This document shows positions 42,945 to 52,384 of a stretch of DNA of 64,000 bases, in pieces. The stretch comes from Kistimonas sp964291485 (GTDB lineage Bacteria > Pseudomonadota > Gammaproteobacteria > Pseudomonadales > Endozoicomonadaceae): the NCBI GenBank assembly GCA_964291485.2, contig OZ220224.1:2170001-2234000 (forward strand). Direction: 5' to 3'. Position 1 is the stretch's first letter; each line of letters starts with the position of its first letter. A program made the position numbers and the translations under genes. Below the pieces are notes generated by a model that was not told the DNA's origin, did not search any database, and worked only from the letters and a program-made list of their open reading frames with translations.

Positions 42945-44300
42945 ATGAAAGACTGGAAACTTGAAAACCGCACAGACGGTTTGCCGGATTTGCCGGTGCT
43001 TCGGGAGCTGGATGTTCTGGTGGTTGGCGGTGGTTCCGCCGGTGTGGCCGCCGCGACAGTCTGTGGCCGTAACGGTCTGAAAACCGCGTTGATTGAAAAG
43101 TACGGTTTCTGTGGTGGCGCGGCCGTTGCCGGTTTGTCTGGCACCATCTGCGGCATGTACATGGCGTCCGATAAAGAGAACCATGCACCGGAGCAGGTTG
43201 TTTTCGGTTTTACAGAAGAATTCCGCAGTCGCCTGGCTGCCCGCGGCGGGGTGACTGAGCCACAGATTTACGGCAAGACCTTCACCGTCACTCACGATCC
43301 ACTGGTCTGGCGTGAAGTGGCTGATGAGCTGCTCGAAGAAGCGGGTGTCGAGATCTTTTACCACACGGCGGTGAGCGCTGTGATCATGGATGGCGAGACA
43401 TACAAAGGCGTTGTCGTCGAATCCAATGCCGGCCGTTCCGTGATTCTGGCCAAGCGCATTATTGATGCCAGCGGTGATGCTGCGGTGGTTGCACGTGCCG
43501 GTGGAGAATATTTCTTCGGTGATAACGGCGTAATTCAGAACCCCACCATGTTCTTCCGTTTGGGTAACGTGGATATGGACACCTATCTGGATTTCTACGG
43601 TGAAGACACCATCTGTCCGCCCAAAGTGACCGAGAGGATTCTTGAGCTGAACGCTTCCGGCGAATACAGCCTGCCCCGACACAAAATCTGGATCTTCCCG
43701 ACCACCCGCCCCAATGAGCTGATGGTGAATGCCACCCGTCTTGCCGGACAGGATGGTCGTGTTCTGAACGTGATTGATCCGGTGGATTTCTCCGAAGCAG
43801 AAATCTTTGGCCGCAAGCAGGTGCGCGATTACGCGAAGTTCCTCAAGGCATTCATCCCCGGCTGTGAAAACAGTTACGTGGTGGATACCGCAGTGGAAGT
43901 CGGCATCCGTCAAACCCGCTCCATCGAAGGTATTGAAAAGCTGACCAATGAAGATGTGGTCAGCTGCCGCAAGCGCAGTGATGGCATCGTCCGGACCCCA
44001 TGGCCGATCGAACTGCATTCCGGCACCAAGCCCAAGCTGCACTGGTTGCTGGATGACTGGTACGAAGTCCCTTACGGCACACTGGTACCAAAGCTGGGTG
44101 AAAACATCATCGTTGCCGGTCGCTGCCTCTGTGCCGAGCACGAAGCACTGGCTTCCGCGCGTGTGACTGCCCAGACCTTCGAATACGGTCACGCAGCAGC
44201 CCAGGCAACACTGCTTTCCATCCGGGAAGAGTGTCGCTACCGGGACATCCAGGGTGAAGATGTCCGTGAACAGATGACACAAGCAGGCAGTCGGTTTTAA
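42945..44300 (+). CDS. FAD-dependent oxidoreductase
   Basis: A 451-residue flavoenzyme (FAD_oxidored type); the start at 42945 has GAGG upstream and drops 30 unrelated codons. The dinucleotide fold is LDVLVVGGGSAGVAAATVCG (about 23-42) with ALIEKYGFCGGAA after it. Later FAD-contact text is AKRIIDASGDAAVVARAGG, and near the end IIVAGRCLCAEHEALASARV. It is the first gene of an operon with an enolase-superfamily enzyme and a BCCT transporter, so oxidation of a small imported metabolite is likely, but the substrate is unknown. Confidence 0.85.
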   Translation: MKDWKLENRTDGLPDLPVLRELDVLVVGGGSAGVAAATVCGRNGLKTALIEKYGFCGGAAVAGLSGTICGMYMASDKENHAPEQVVFGFTEEFRSRLAARGGVTEPQIYGKTFTVTHDPLVWREVADELLEEAGVEIFYHTAVSAVIMDGETYKGVVVESNAGRSVILAKRIIDASGDAAVVARAGGEYFFGDNGVIQNPTMFFRLGNVDMDTYLDFYGEDTICPPKVTERILELNASGEYSLPRHKIWIFPTTRPNELMVNATRLAGQDGRVLNVIDPVDFSEAEIFGRKQVRDYAKFLKAFIPGCENSYVVDTAVEVGIRQTRSIEGIEKLTNEDVVSCRKRSDGIVRTPWPIELHSGTKPKLHWLLDDWYEVPYGTLVPKLGENIIVAGRCLCAEHEALASARVTAQTFEYGHAAAQATLLSIREECRYRDIQGEDVREQMTQAGSRF

Positions 44301-44371
44301 GAAGACCGGCGCCTTATAAGGCCGGGCTGCACCCGGCCATTGAGAGATTGAAACCATTAAAGAGTGTGAAC

Positions 44372-45496
44372 ATGTTGGAATCTAAAATCAGCCGCGTAGA
44401 ACTGTACGCTGTAGCCGACCGTAATGCCGAAACCCTGCCCTGGGCGGATGACCAGGAGCCGTTACTTTATACAAATAATGTCGTACGTCTGGTGACTGAA
44501 GACGGCCTGGAAGGTGTGGGTGCGACCATCAGCTACACCGAAAATGATTTTGACAAGTGCATCGTTGAAGCCATGCGTACCATTGCCCCCGGTATCATTG
44601 GCAAAAACGCACTGATGACCGAAGAACTCCATAGCTGGCTGATGAATCGCTGCAGCTGGGGTGGACTGGTCGCCAAGTCGCCGTTTGATATCGCTGCGTG
44701 GGATATCAAGGGCAAGAAAGCCGGTATGCCCCTGTTCCAGATGCTGGGCGGCGCGCGCAGCAAGATGCTGTCTTATTCTTCTACCCCAATGTTCGACACC
44801 GTTGAAGAGTACTTCCCCTTCATTGATGGCTGCATTGAGCACGGCTTCAAGGCCATCAAGCTGCACTGCTACTGTGTCTATGAGAAAGACGTGAAGCTGG
44901 TGAAAGCGATTCAGGAACGTTACAAGGATTCCGGTATCGCCTTCATGCTGGATACCGCCATGTACTACAACCAGAAGCAGGCCCTGAAGATGGCCAAGCT
45001 GCTGGAAGAGTTCGAGTGGGCCTGGTATGAAGCGCCGGTATCCGATTACGACTACAAGTCTTACCAGCGTCTGGTACGTGAGACGGGTGTCCAGATCTCC
45101 AGCCACGGTAACTGCCTGCTGACTTTGCCGGAAGTAGCCCATGCATTGGCTAACGATATGTGGTCCGATGTTCGTCAGGATGCCACTGTCTGCGGCGGTA
45201 TCACTCCGCTGAACAAGTGCTTTGCACTGGCAGAAGCCCACGGCAAGCCGCTGGAAATCCAGAGCTGGGGTTACACCATTACCCAGGCTGCCAACCTGCA
45301 CGTAGCACTGGCGCACCACAACAGCACTTACTTCGAACAGGCCTATCCCTACGAGAACTTTGAGTACGGTGCGAAGAACGTGATCCGCACGGATCGTGAC
45401 GGCTATGTCCACGCACCTGAAGCGCCGGGTCTGGGTGTTGAGATGGATTGGGATGCCGTGAAGGCCGCTTCCATCCTGTCTTATACCTTCGAGTAA
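44372..45496 (+). CDS. Enolase-superfamily (mandelate racemase-like) enzyme with atypical active site
   Basis: A 374-residue protein with the enolase-superfamily N-terminal cap (VVRLVTEDGLEGVGATISY) and barrel (FDIAAWDIKGKKAGMPLFQM). Metal ligands D194 (FMLDTAMYYN) and E220 (AWYEAPVSD) are in place. Where a third Glu is usual I see Asn247 (SSHGN247), the usual second Lys of the K-x-K pair is His165 (AIKLH), and the His-Asp dyad His seems missing (EIQSWG). So chemistry may differ from normal racemases or dehydratases. I take the ATG at 44372, not the TTG at 44348. The partner genes suggest betaine-type substrates. Confidence 0.8.
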   Translation: MLESKISRVELYAVADRNAETLPWADDQEPLLYTNNVVRLVTEDGLEGVGATISYTENDFDKCIVEAMRTIAPGIIGKNALMTEELHSWLMNRCSWGGLVAKSPFDIAAWDIKGKKAGMPLFQMLGGARSKMLSYSSTPMFDTVEEYFPFIDGCIEHGFKAIKLHCYCVYEKDVKLVKAIQERYKDSGIAFMLDTAMYYNQKQALKMAKLLEEFEWAWYEAPVSDYDYKSYQRLVRETGVQISSHGNCLLTLPEVAHALANDMWSDVRQDATVCGGITPLNKCFALAEAHGKPLEIQSWGYTITQAANLHVALAHHNSTYFEQAYPYENFEYGAKNVIRTDRDGYVHAPEAPGLGVEMDWDAVKAASILSYTFE

Positions 45497-45507
45497 GGGG
45501 TAGTGTG

Positions 45508-47094
45508 ATGAAACTTAATACTTCAGGCATTGACCTTAAACTGACGTTTACCAGCTTCGCAGTAGTGCTGCTGCTGGGTATCCTGGCAGTGCTTTATCCG
45601 GAAGCGGTGAAAGGCACCATGGGCAGCATGCTGGATTTCACCGTGATCAATTTTGGTTCCGGTTTCCTCTGGTATACGCTGTTTGCCACCTTTGCGCTGC
45701 TGTACCTGGCGTTTTCCAAGTTCGGCAACATCCGTATGGGTGACAGCAAGCCCAAGTTCAGCAAGTTCCAGCTGTTCGCCATGGCGCTGTCTGCCGGTAT
45801 GGGCGCCAGCACCATGTACTGGGGCTTTATCGAAAGCGTGTACTACTTCATGGACCCGCAGTTCGGTATCGCTGACAAGCACATGGCCATGGAATACGCC
45901 ACTGCGTATAACATGTTCCACTGGGGTGCGGCTGGCTGGTTCATTTACCTGATTGTCGCCATTCCTTTTGCCGTGGTCTTCTATCTGAAGAAGAGCCAGC
46001 GCATGAGCCTGAGTGGTGTCATCAACAGTCTGTTCAACGACAGTCTGCCGGTTTGGGCACAGAAGCTGATCGACCTGCTGTTCATCATCACCACCCTGGC
46101 GGCTACTGCGCTGACCCTGGGCCTGGGTATTCCGATGATCTCGTCCAATCTCGCGAGCCTCACCGGTATTCCCGATAACCTGATGCTGGGTATTGGTGTC
46201 ATCCTGGGCCTGTCCGTGATCTTCTCGCTGAGTTCTTACATCGGCATTGAGAAAGGTATGGCGCGTCTGTCCAGTGCTACCATTTACATCTGTGCGGCGT
46301 TTGTTGGCATTATCTTCATCATTGGTCCGTCTGCTCTGATCATGAACAACCTGACCAATGGTATTGGTGTCATGCTGACAGAATACCTGCGGATGAGCAC
46401 CAACACGGATCCTTATGGCACCACGCTGTTCCCGCAGTACTGGACGGTCTTCTTCCTGGCGAACTGGATCTCTTACTCTCCGGGTGTGGGCGTGTTCATC
46501 ACCAAGATCATCCAGGGCCAGAAGCTGCGTGATGTGGTTCTGATCCTGGTCATCGGTGGTACACTGGGTAGCGCGGTGATCTTCGGGGTTTGCGGTACTT
46601 ACTCCATGAACCTGATTAATAGCGGTGTCGTGGATGGTGTTGCCCTGATCCAGGCCGGTGAGCCGACCACGCTGGTGAAAGATATTTTTGGTCAGAGTCC
46701 GATTCCGATGCTGCTGACAGCGATCTACCTGGTCACCATGATCCTGTTCACCGTGACCACGCTGGACGGAACGTCCTACTCCCTGGCGGGTATCGCCACC
46801 AAGGAGCTGGATGCCGAAGCCAACGTATCTCCGATGTTCCGTTTGTTCTGGTGTCTGCTGCTGACTGCACTGCCCATTGTGTTCCTGCTGATCAACGCGG
46901 ACCTCAATATCCTGAAGTCATTCCCGGTATTGATTATTGTCCTGATTATGCCGGTCTTCTTTGTGGCCGCGGTGAAGACACTGCAGTACCTGAACCAGAA
47001 CTATGGTCGCATCATGGCGCACCAGCGTGAGCAGGATAAACTGCTGGGTCTGGAAGAAGACGACAGCATCATGGCAGCTCCGCAGACTGTCTGA
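45508..47094 (+). CDS. BCCT-family (betaine/carnitine/choline) transporter
   Basis: A 528-residue membrane transporter with 12 helices. The BCCT signature is visible: GMGASTMYWGFIESVYYF with aromatic substrate-box residues, then HWGAAGWFIYLIVAIPFAV, and the conserved WISYSPGVGVFITKIIQGQ. The ATG at 45508 has an AAGGGG site; upstream codons overlap the previous gene. It likely imports the quaternary ammonium compound metabolised by the two upstream enzymes. It is the last gene of the operon, ended by the terminator at 47268. Confidence 0.93.
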   Translation: MKLNTSGIDLKLTFTSFAVVLLLGILAVLYPEAVKGTMGSMLDFTVINFGSGFLWYTLFATFALLYLAFSKFGNIRMGDSKPKFSKFQLFAMALSAGMGASTMYWGFIESVYYFMDPQFGIADKHMAMEYATAYNMFHWGAAGWFIYLIVAIPFAVVFYLKKSQRMSLSGVINSLFNDSLPVWAQKLIDLLFIITTLAATALTLGLGIPMISSNLASLTGIPDNLMLGIGVILGLSVIFSLSSYIGIEKGMARLSSATIYICAAFVGIIFIIGPSALIMNNLTNGIGVMLTEYLRMSTNTDPYGTTLFPQYWTVFFLANWISYSPGVGVFITKIIQGQKLRDVVLILVIGGTLGSAVIFGVCGTYSMNLINSGVVDGVALIQAGEPTTLVKDIFGQSPIPMLLTAIYLVTMILFTVTTLDGTSYSLAGIATKELDAEANVSPMFRLFWCLLLTALPIVFLLINADLNILKSFPVLIIVLIMPVFFVAAVKTLQYLNQNYGRIMAHQREQDKLLGLEEDDSIMAAPQTV

Positions 47095-47267
47095 GCCTTA
47101 GGGATTACGGAGCCTGGCCGGTACGCGTGGGGATGCGCTGGCCAGCTTGTCGCCCTGGCGGGACGCCATCATTCGGTCGAGGGGAAAATGCGCACCGGAT
47201 GAGAATTAAATGGAGACTTTTTAAGAACTATTATTTACTATCGACCGGTTTCGGTTAAACTGCGAAA

Positions 47268-47294
47268 ACTCCCGTTTTGACGGGAGTTTTTTTG
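47268..47294 (+). terminator. Rho-independent terminator after the BCCT operon
   Basis: Stem ACTCCCGT/ACGGGAGT with a TTTG loop and a run of T. It ends the regulator-controlled operon. The surrounding gap from 47095 to 47556 has no other feature that I can support. Confidence 0.88.
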
Positions 47295-47556
47295 TTTAGA
47301 TAGAGTGTATCTGTCGTACAGTGAATCATTCGTTAATGTCGTCGGCATCCTGCCTGACGAAACGCTGTACTATATTTTATCTTTTTTTAAAGAAGACGGT
47401 TTAAATGGGTACGACAGTGCCCGGGCATGCTGCTGTCACTTTGGTCCTTCATGATCAACGCCGAGTTGACCTGTTACCGATGTTTTACGGGCGGTGGTGT
47501 TTTTTTGTTGATAACCGGCAGGCGGGAGCCGTCGGTCATTTGAGAGATAGTTTCCA

Positions 47557-48993
47557 ATGCTGAAAAATGATTCGGACAAGATCATTATTGGCAGTGAAGA
47601 GTGGTGTGCCTTTCCGGCGTTAGGCATCCCCGCCATCAAGGCAAGGGTGGATTCCGGCGCCAAGACATCTTCAATTCATGCCTTCAATATTCACCCTTTC
47701 TCCCGTAGTGGGACGCCCTGGGTGAGTTTTGAGATTCATCCGATCCAGCAGGACCGTCGTACGGTGGTGCGTTGTGAAGCCCAGATCGTGGACCGCCGTC
47801 TGGTGAAAAGTTCCACGGGCATTTCCGAGAAACGTTATGTGATCCGGACACCGTTGACGTTTGCCGGGGAAACCTGGGAGATTGAGCTGACCCTGGCGAA
47901 CCGTGACTCCATGGGTTACCGGATGCTGCTGGGCCGTGAGGCCATGAGTGGCCGTTTGCTGGTGGATCCGGCGGAGAGTCACCGTTCCGGCACCCGTACC
48001 TCGGATGAGGTGAGGGCGTTGTACGGCAACCAGGAGCAGAAGAGCACCGGTCTGAAGATCGGCCTGCTGGCCAGCAACCCGAACCTGTACAGTAATCAGC
48101 GTATTCTGGAAGCCGGTGAAGAGCGCGGCCACCAGATGAAGTTTCTGAACATCAAGCACTGCTACATGAAGCTGGATGCGGAAACGCCGGAAATTCATTA
48201 CCGTGGCGGTCGTATCCTGAATGACCTGGATGCCGTGATTCCGCGGATTCGTCCGAGCATGACGTTCTATGGTTGTGCGCTGACCCGGCAGTTTGAGAGT
48301 GTCGGTATTTATCCGCTGAACTCGTCGCAGTCCATCAGCATGTCCCGTGACAAACTGTTCTCGCTGCAGTTGTTGCTGTCCAGCGGGCTGGATATTCCGA
48401 CCACCGGTTTTGCCAATTCGCCGATCGAAACGGCTGACCTGATCGATATGGTCGGTGGTGCGCCGCTGATCGTGAAGTTGCTGCAGGGTACTCAAGGTCG
48501 TGGTGTGGTTCTGGCGGAAACCCGCAAGGCGGCGGAAAGTGTGATCGGTGCGTTCAAGTCCCTGAAAGCGAACCTGCTGGTGCAGGAGTTTGTTAAGGAA
48601 GCTGATGGCAAGGATCTGCGGCTGTTTGTCATCGACAACAAGGTGGTGGCATCCATGCAGCGTACGGCGGCGCCGGGTGAATTCCGCGCCAATGTTCACC
48701 AAGGGGGAAGCACCTCGGTGATCAAGATTACGGCGGATGAGCGTAAACTGGCCATCAAGGCGGCCAAGACGCTGGGGCTGAAAGTGGCCGGTGTTGACAT
48801 CATTCGTTCCCGTAAAGGGCCATTGTTGCTGGAAGTGAATTCTTCACCGGGCCTGGAAGGCATTGAGAATGCGACCGGCAAGGATATTGCCGGACAAATG
48901 ATCAGCGCCATTGAGAAAAAACTCGGCTGGCGTCGTCCGCTTGGCACCATGTCGGAAGCCTCTGAAGCACAGCTCGACGAAGAGCTTGCCTGA
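47557..48993 (+). CDS. rimK: RimB-RimK fusion: retropepsin-like protease plus ATP-grasp ligase
   Basis: A 478-residue two-domain protein. Residues about 8-150 are the ATP-dependent zinc protease/RimB-type retropepsin domain (GIPAIKARVDSGAKTSSIHA, YRMLLGREAMSGRLLVDP). Residues about 165-470 are RimK-type ATP-grasp (NIKHCYMKLD, DAVIPRIRPSMTFYGCALTR, LIVKLLQGTQGRGVVLAET, LLVQEFVKEADGKDLRLFVI, LKVAGVDIIRS, LLLEVNSSPGLEGIE). RimK adds glutamates to ribosomal protein S6, and RimB removes them. The two activities in one chain could make a self-contained modification switch. No close operon partner is present. Confidence 0.88.
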   Translation: MLKNDSDKIIIGSEEWCAFPALGIPAIKARVDSGAKTSSIHAFNIHPFSRSGTPWVSFEIHPIQQDRRTVVRCEAQIVDRRLVKSSTGISEKRYVIRTPLTFAGETWEIELTLANRDSMGYRMLLGREAMSGRLLVDPAESHRSGTRTSDEVRALYGNQEQKSTGLKIGLLASNPNLYSNQRILEAGEERGHQMKFLNIKHCYMKLDAETPEIHYRGGRILNDLDAVIPRIRPSMTFYGCALTRQFESVGIYPLNSSQSISMSRDKLFSLQLLLSSGLDIPTTGFANSPIETADLIDMVGGAPLIVKLLQGTQGRGVVLAETRKAAESVIGAFKSLKANLLVQEFVKEADGKDLRLFVIDNKVVASMQRTAAPGEFRANVHQGGSTSVIKITADERKLAIKAAKTLGLKVAGVDIIRSRKGPLLLEVNSSPGLEGIENATGKDIAGQMISAIEKKLGWRRPLGTMSEASEAQLDEELA

Positions 48994-49263
48994 TTTTCCC
49001 GCCTCTCTGATCATCGCCACCTGAAATCGGGTGGCGATATACCCCCACGAAAACTATTGTTTTAAATCAATCCATTTACTACACGACAGTAGCATCATAC
49101 GTCGCGTATCGGGTACGACGTTGACGTAGATCAGCTCGGGTACTGTCCGATGCATTCGCACGCCTGCACGATTCCAAAGTCACCTGAAAAAAACCGGCGC
49201 ATGAGCGCGGGTGTGAGTTGGCGGTGACGAAGGGATGCAATCATCTTCAAACTCAGGTGACAC

Positions 49264-51375
49264 ATGTCAATGAGCATCAAAACCACCTCGACTATCTGCC
49301 CGTTCTGCGGTACGGGTTGCGGTCTTGGCTTGCGCACGGAGGGTCAGCAGATCATCGGTGTTGAGCCGGTCCGGAACCATCCTGTCAGCAAGGGCCGTCT
49401 CTGCTCGAAGGGCTGGAACAGCGCCTTTGGGGTTGACCGGCAGAACCGGATCACCACACCGCTGATCAAGGAAAACGGCAGCTTCAGGAAAGCATCCTGG
49501 GAGGAAGCCGTTAGCCTGATTCATGAGCAGTTCAGTTACCACATGGAAGAGCATGGCCCGACCTCGGTTGGTGCGATCAGCTGTGCCCGGGCCAGCAACG
49601 AAGACAATTACGCCATCCAGAAATTTACCCGTGCGGTGCTGAAAACCAACAATATCGATCACTGTGCCCGTATTTGTCACAGCCCGTCAGTAGCCGGGCT
49701 TGCCCGAACACTGGGTTCCGGCGCGATGACCAACAGTATTGGGGATATTGAAAGGGCCGATGTTGTGGTCGTCTTCGGCTGTGACCCGACTGAAAGTCAC
49801 TGCATCATTGGCAGTGAGATTATCAAGGCAAAGGAGCGTGGAGCGCTGTTGTTGGTTGTGGATCCCCGCAAGACCCGACTGGCCGGTCTGGCGGATGTCC
49901 ATCTGCAGTTGCGCCTGGGGTCAAACGTGGCGCTGCTCAATGGCCTGCTGAATATCATTTTTGAGAAAGGCTGGGAAAACAAGGCGTTTCTGGACGAGCA
50001 TTGCCAGCATCTGGATCTGCTGAAATCCAATGTTAAAGAGTATCCGCCGGAAGTGGTCAGCCGTATTACCGGAGTGCCGGAAGATCAGCTGGTGCAGGCC
50101 GCACGTATCTACAGTCATGCCCGGGCGGCATTCCTCGCTTATGGCATGGGTGTGACCCAGTATGTCAGCGGTACCAACAATGTTATGGCAATCTCCAACC
50201 TGGCCCTGAGCTGTGGTCATGTGGGACGTCCCGGTACCGGTATCAACCCGCTGCGGGGCCAGAACAATGTGCAGGGGGCCTGTGACATGGGGGCGCTGCC
50301 GGGTGTGTATCCCGGTTACCAGTCCACGGATGATCCGGTCATGCGGGAAAAGTTCAGCCGCGCCTGGGGCTGTGAAGTCGCAGACAAGCCGGGCATGACC
50401 TCCCTGGGTATGAATGAGGCTACCCTGTCCGGTCAGTTCCACGCCATGATGATTTTCGGGGAAGACCCGGTAGTCACCGATCCTGACCAGAACCAGGTCG
50501 CCAAGGTACTCAATCGTCTGGATTTCCTGGTCGTGGTGGAAATGGCCATGACCGAAACGGCACGGTTCGCCGACGTGATCCTGCCGGCCGCCAGTTTTGC
50601 GGAAAAAGACGGTACCTTCACCAATTGTGAGCGTCGGGTGCAGCGTATCCGTAAGGCGATTGAGCCGGTGGGCGACTGTCTGCCAGACTGGCAGATCATT
50701 GGCAAGCTGGCCCGTGCCTTTGGGGCGGAAGGGTTTGACTGGCCATCCGCCGAAGCCGTGTTTGATGAGTTTTCGGCTTTGATGCCTATCTACAGCCGGA
50801 TGAGTTATCCGCGCCTGGAGCAGCATGGCGGACTCCAGTGGCCCTGCGATAGCCGCTCCCCCGATGGTACTGCGATTCTGCACCAGAAAAGCTTCCCGAA
50901 CGGCAAGGCACGGCTGATGCCGCTGCACTACCTGCCGCCGGCAGAAAACCCGGATGCTGAATACCCTTACTTCCTGACCACCATCCGTCTGCATTTCCAT
51001 TACGGCTGTGGCTCAATGACCCGCAAGTCACCGCTGCTGGAGCGTGAGACCCCCATGGGATTGCTGTTCATGAGTCCCCAGGATGCGACCAACCAGGGCT
51101 TGTTCAACAATGCACCAGTGGGTGTCCGTTCCCGTCGTGGTTATGTGGAAACCCGCGTAGTGATTACCGATCAGTTGCCACCGGGTCTGGTCAGTATGCC
51201 TTACCACTTTGATGATACGCCGTCGAACCAGCTGACCAACGATGCCCAGGATCCAGTCACCCGGATGCCGGAACTCAAGGCTTGTGCTGTACGGGTTGAA
51301 CCACTGGATCCGGCTGAACGTCCGAAACCGATCCAGGTATTGCGTGAACAGGGAGATTGCCATGTACGTGTATGA
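49264..51375 (+). CDS. Formate dehydrogenase catalytic subunit (FdhF-like, Cys form)
   Basis: A 703-residue molybdopterin oxidoreductase. The N-terminal 4Fe-4S motif is CPFCGTGC...GRLCSKGWN, and the active-site segment is CARICHSPSVAGLARTLGSG with Cys138 in the place of selenocysteine. Cofactor-binding segments include VVVFGCDPTESHCIIG, HVGRPGTGINPLRGQNNVQG and ADVILPAASFAEKDGTFTN. The end (LHFHYGCGSMTRKSPLLERE) is the usual molydopterin dinucleotide-binding domain. There is no Tat signal, so it is cytoplasmic. The two following genes overlap it in frame-shifted steps and form one complex. Confidence 0.88.
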   Translation: MSMSIKTTSTICPFCGTGCGLGLRTEGQQIIGVEPVRNHPVSKGRLCSKGWNSAFGVDRQNRITTPLIKENGSFRKASWEEAVSLIHEQFSYHMEEHGPTSVGAISCARASNEDNYAIQKFTRAVLKTNNIDHCARICHSPSVAGLARTLGSGAMTNSIGDIERADVVVVFGCDPTESHCIIGSEIIKAKERGALLLVVDPRKTRLAGLADVHLQLRLGSNVALLNGLLNIIFEKGWENKAFLDEHCQHLDLLKSNVKEYPPEVVSRITGVPEDQLVQAARIYSHARAAFLAYGMGVTQYVSGTNNVMAISNLALSCGHVGRPGTGINPLRGQNNVQGACDMGALPGVYPGYQSTDDPVMREKFSRAWGCEVADKPGMTSLGMNEATLSGQFHAMMIFGEDPVVTDPDQNQVAKVLNRLDFLVVVEMAMTETARFADVILPAASFAEKDGTFTNCERRVQRIRKAIEPVGDCLPDWQIIGKLARAFGAEGFDWPSAEAVFDEFSALMPIYSRMSYPRLEQHGGLQWPCDSRSPDGTAILHQKSFPNGKARLMPLHYLPPAENPDAEYPYFLTTIRLHFHYGCGSMTRKSPLLERETPMGLLFMSPQDATNQGLFNNAPVGVRSRRGYVETRVVITDQLPPGLVSMPYHFDDTPSNQLTNDAQDPVTRMPELKACAVRVEPLDPAERPKPIQVLREQGDCHVRV

Positions 51376-52384
51376 GCTGGAACGCCCCGAGCACCTGCGT
51401 GACTGGCTGTTGATGCGCTACCGGGTCATGCAGCCGGTGCAGGATGCCACTGGCAACGGTAGCTGGCAGGAAGTTATCAGCGGTGATGTGACCCCGTTTG
51501 ATCCGGCTCTGCGCCCCGTAATGTCGCCCAAGTCGATGTTTTTTGCGGAGCGGGAACACCTGTTCGAATTCGATGGTGAGACATTCCGGTCCTCCCGACC
51601 GGCCTCTGAACCGCAGGTTCTGTTCGGGATGAAAGCCTGTGATCTCACAGCGCTGGCGTATCAGGATCTGCATTTCCAGGATGATCCTTACTATCAGGCA
51701 CGCCGTAAGGACACCCTGTTAGTTGGCATCGATTGCAGCAGCCCCTGTGAAAACGGGTTCTGTAGCACGGTTGATGCAGGCCCCTTGGTAGATGAAGCTA
51801 GAGCTGACCTGATCCTGGCGCCCATGCCCAGTATTGGTGGCGATCAACCCGGCTGGTGGTTAATCTGCGCCAGCCCGGCAGGCCAGGCCGCAGTTGACGG
51901 TATGAACCTGACACCGGCGGATTCCCACTGGCGCTACTGGCGGGATATGAACGGTGAACATGCCCGGGCTGCGTTCCCGAATGACACCTATATCATCAAC
52001 GGCATCCAGCGTATCAACGCCCGAGCAATTCCGGACGATGTCTGGGACAGCCTGGCGCGCAAGTGCCTGGGCTGTTCCGGTTGCAGCCAGACCTGCCCGA
52101 CCTGCAGCTGTTATGCGACACGGGATATCAAGACCGACAAGGGCTTTTACCGGGAGCGTTTCCATGACTCCTGCCTGATGGAAGGCTTCCAGCGTGAAGC
52201 CAGCGGTGCCAACCCGACTTCGGCAGCAGGGCGTCGTGTTGCCCGTTACTGGTACCACAAGTTCTCTGGCGACTTTGTTCGCAAGATGGGGCGGTTTGGC
52301 TGTGTCGGTTGCGGCCGCTGTGAAGCCACCTGTCCCGGATCCATTGGAGTGCACTCGGTCATGGAGAAGATTGCTCATGTTTGA
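51362..52384 (+). CDS. 4Fe-4S subunit of the formate dehydrogenase complex (HydB/AsrA-like)
   Basis: A 340-residue iron-sulfur electron carrier, starting inside the end of the catalytic gene (ATG 51362). The C-terminal part has two ferredoxin clusters (CLGCSGCSQTCPTCSC and CVGCGRCEATCPGSIGV). The N-terminal half (FGMKACDLTALAYQDLHF, LLVGIDCSSPCENGFC) is characteristic of sulfhydrogenase HydB and anaerobic sulfite reductase subunit A. It probably passes electrons from the molybdenum subunit to the flavin subunit. Its last bases overlap the next start. Confidence 0.85.
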   Translation: MYVYELERPEHLRDWLLMRYRVMQPVQDATGNGSWQEVISGDVTPFDPALRPVMSPKSMFFAEREHLFEFDGETFRSSRPASEPQVLFGMKACDLTALAYQDLHFQDDPYYQARRKDTLLVGIDCSSPCENGFCSTVDAGPLVDEARADLILAPMPSIGGDQPGWWLICASPAGQAAVDGMNLTPADSHWRYWRDMNGEHARAAFPNDTYIINGIQRINARAIPDDVWDSLARKCLGCSGCSQTCPTCSCYATRDIKTDKGFYRERFHDSCLMEGFQREASGANPTSAAGRRVARYWYHKFSGDFVRKMGRFGCVGCGRCEATCPGSIGVHSVMEKIAHV

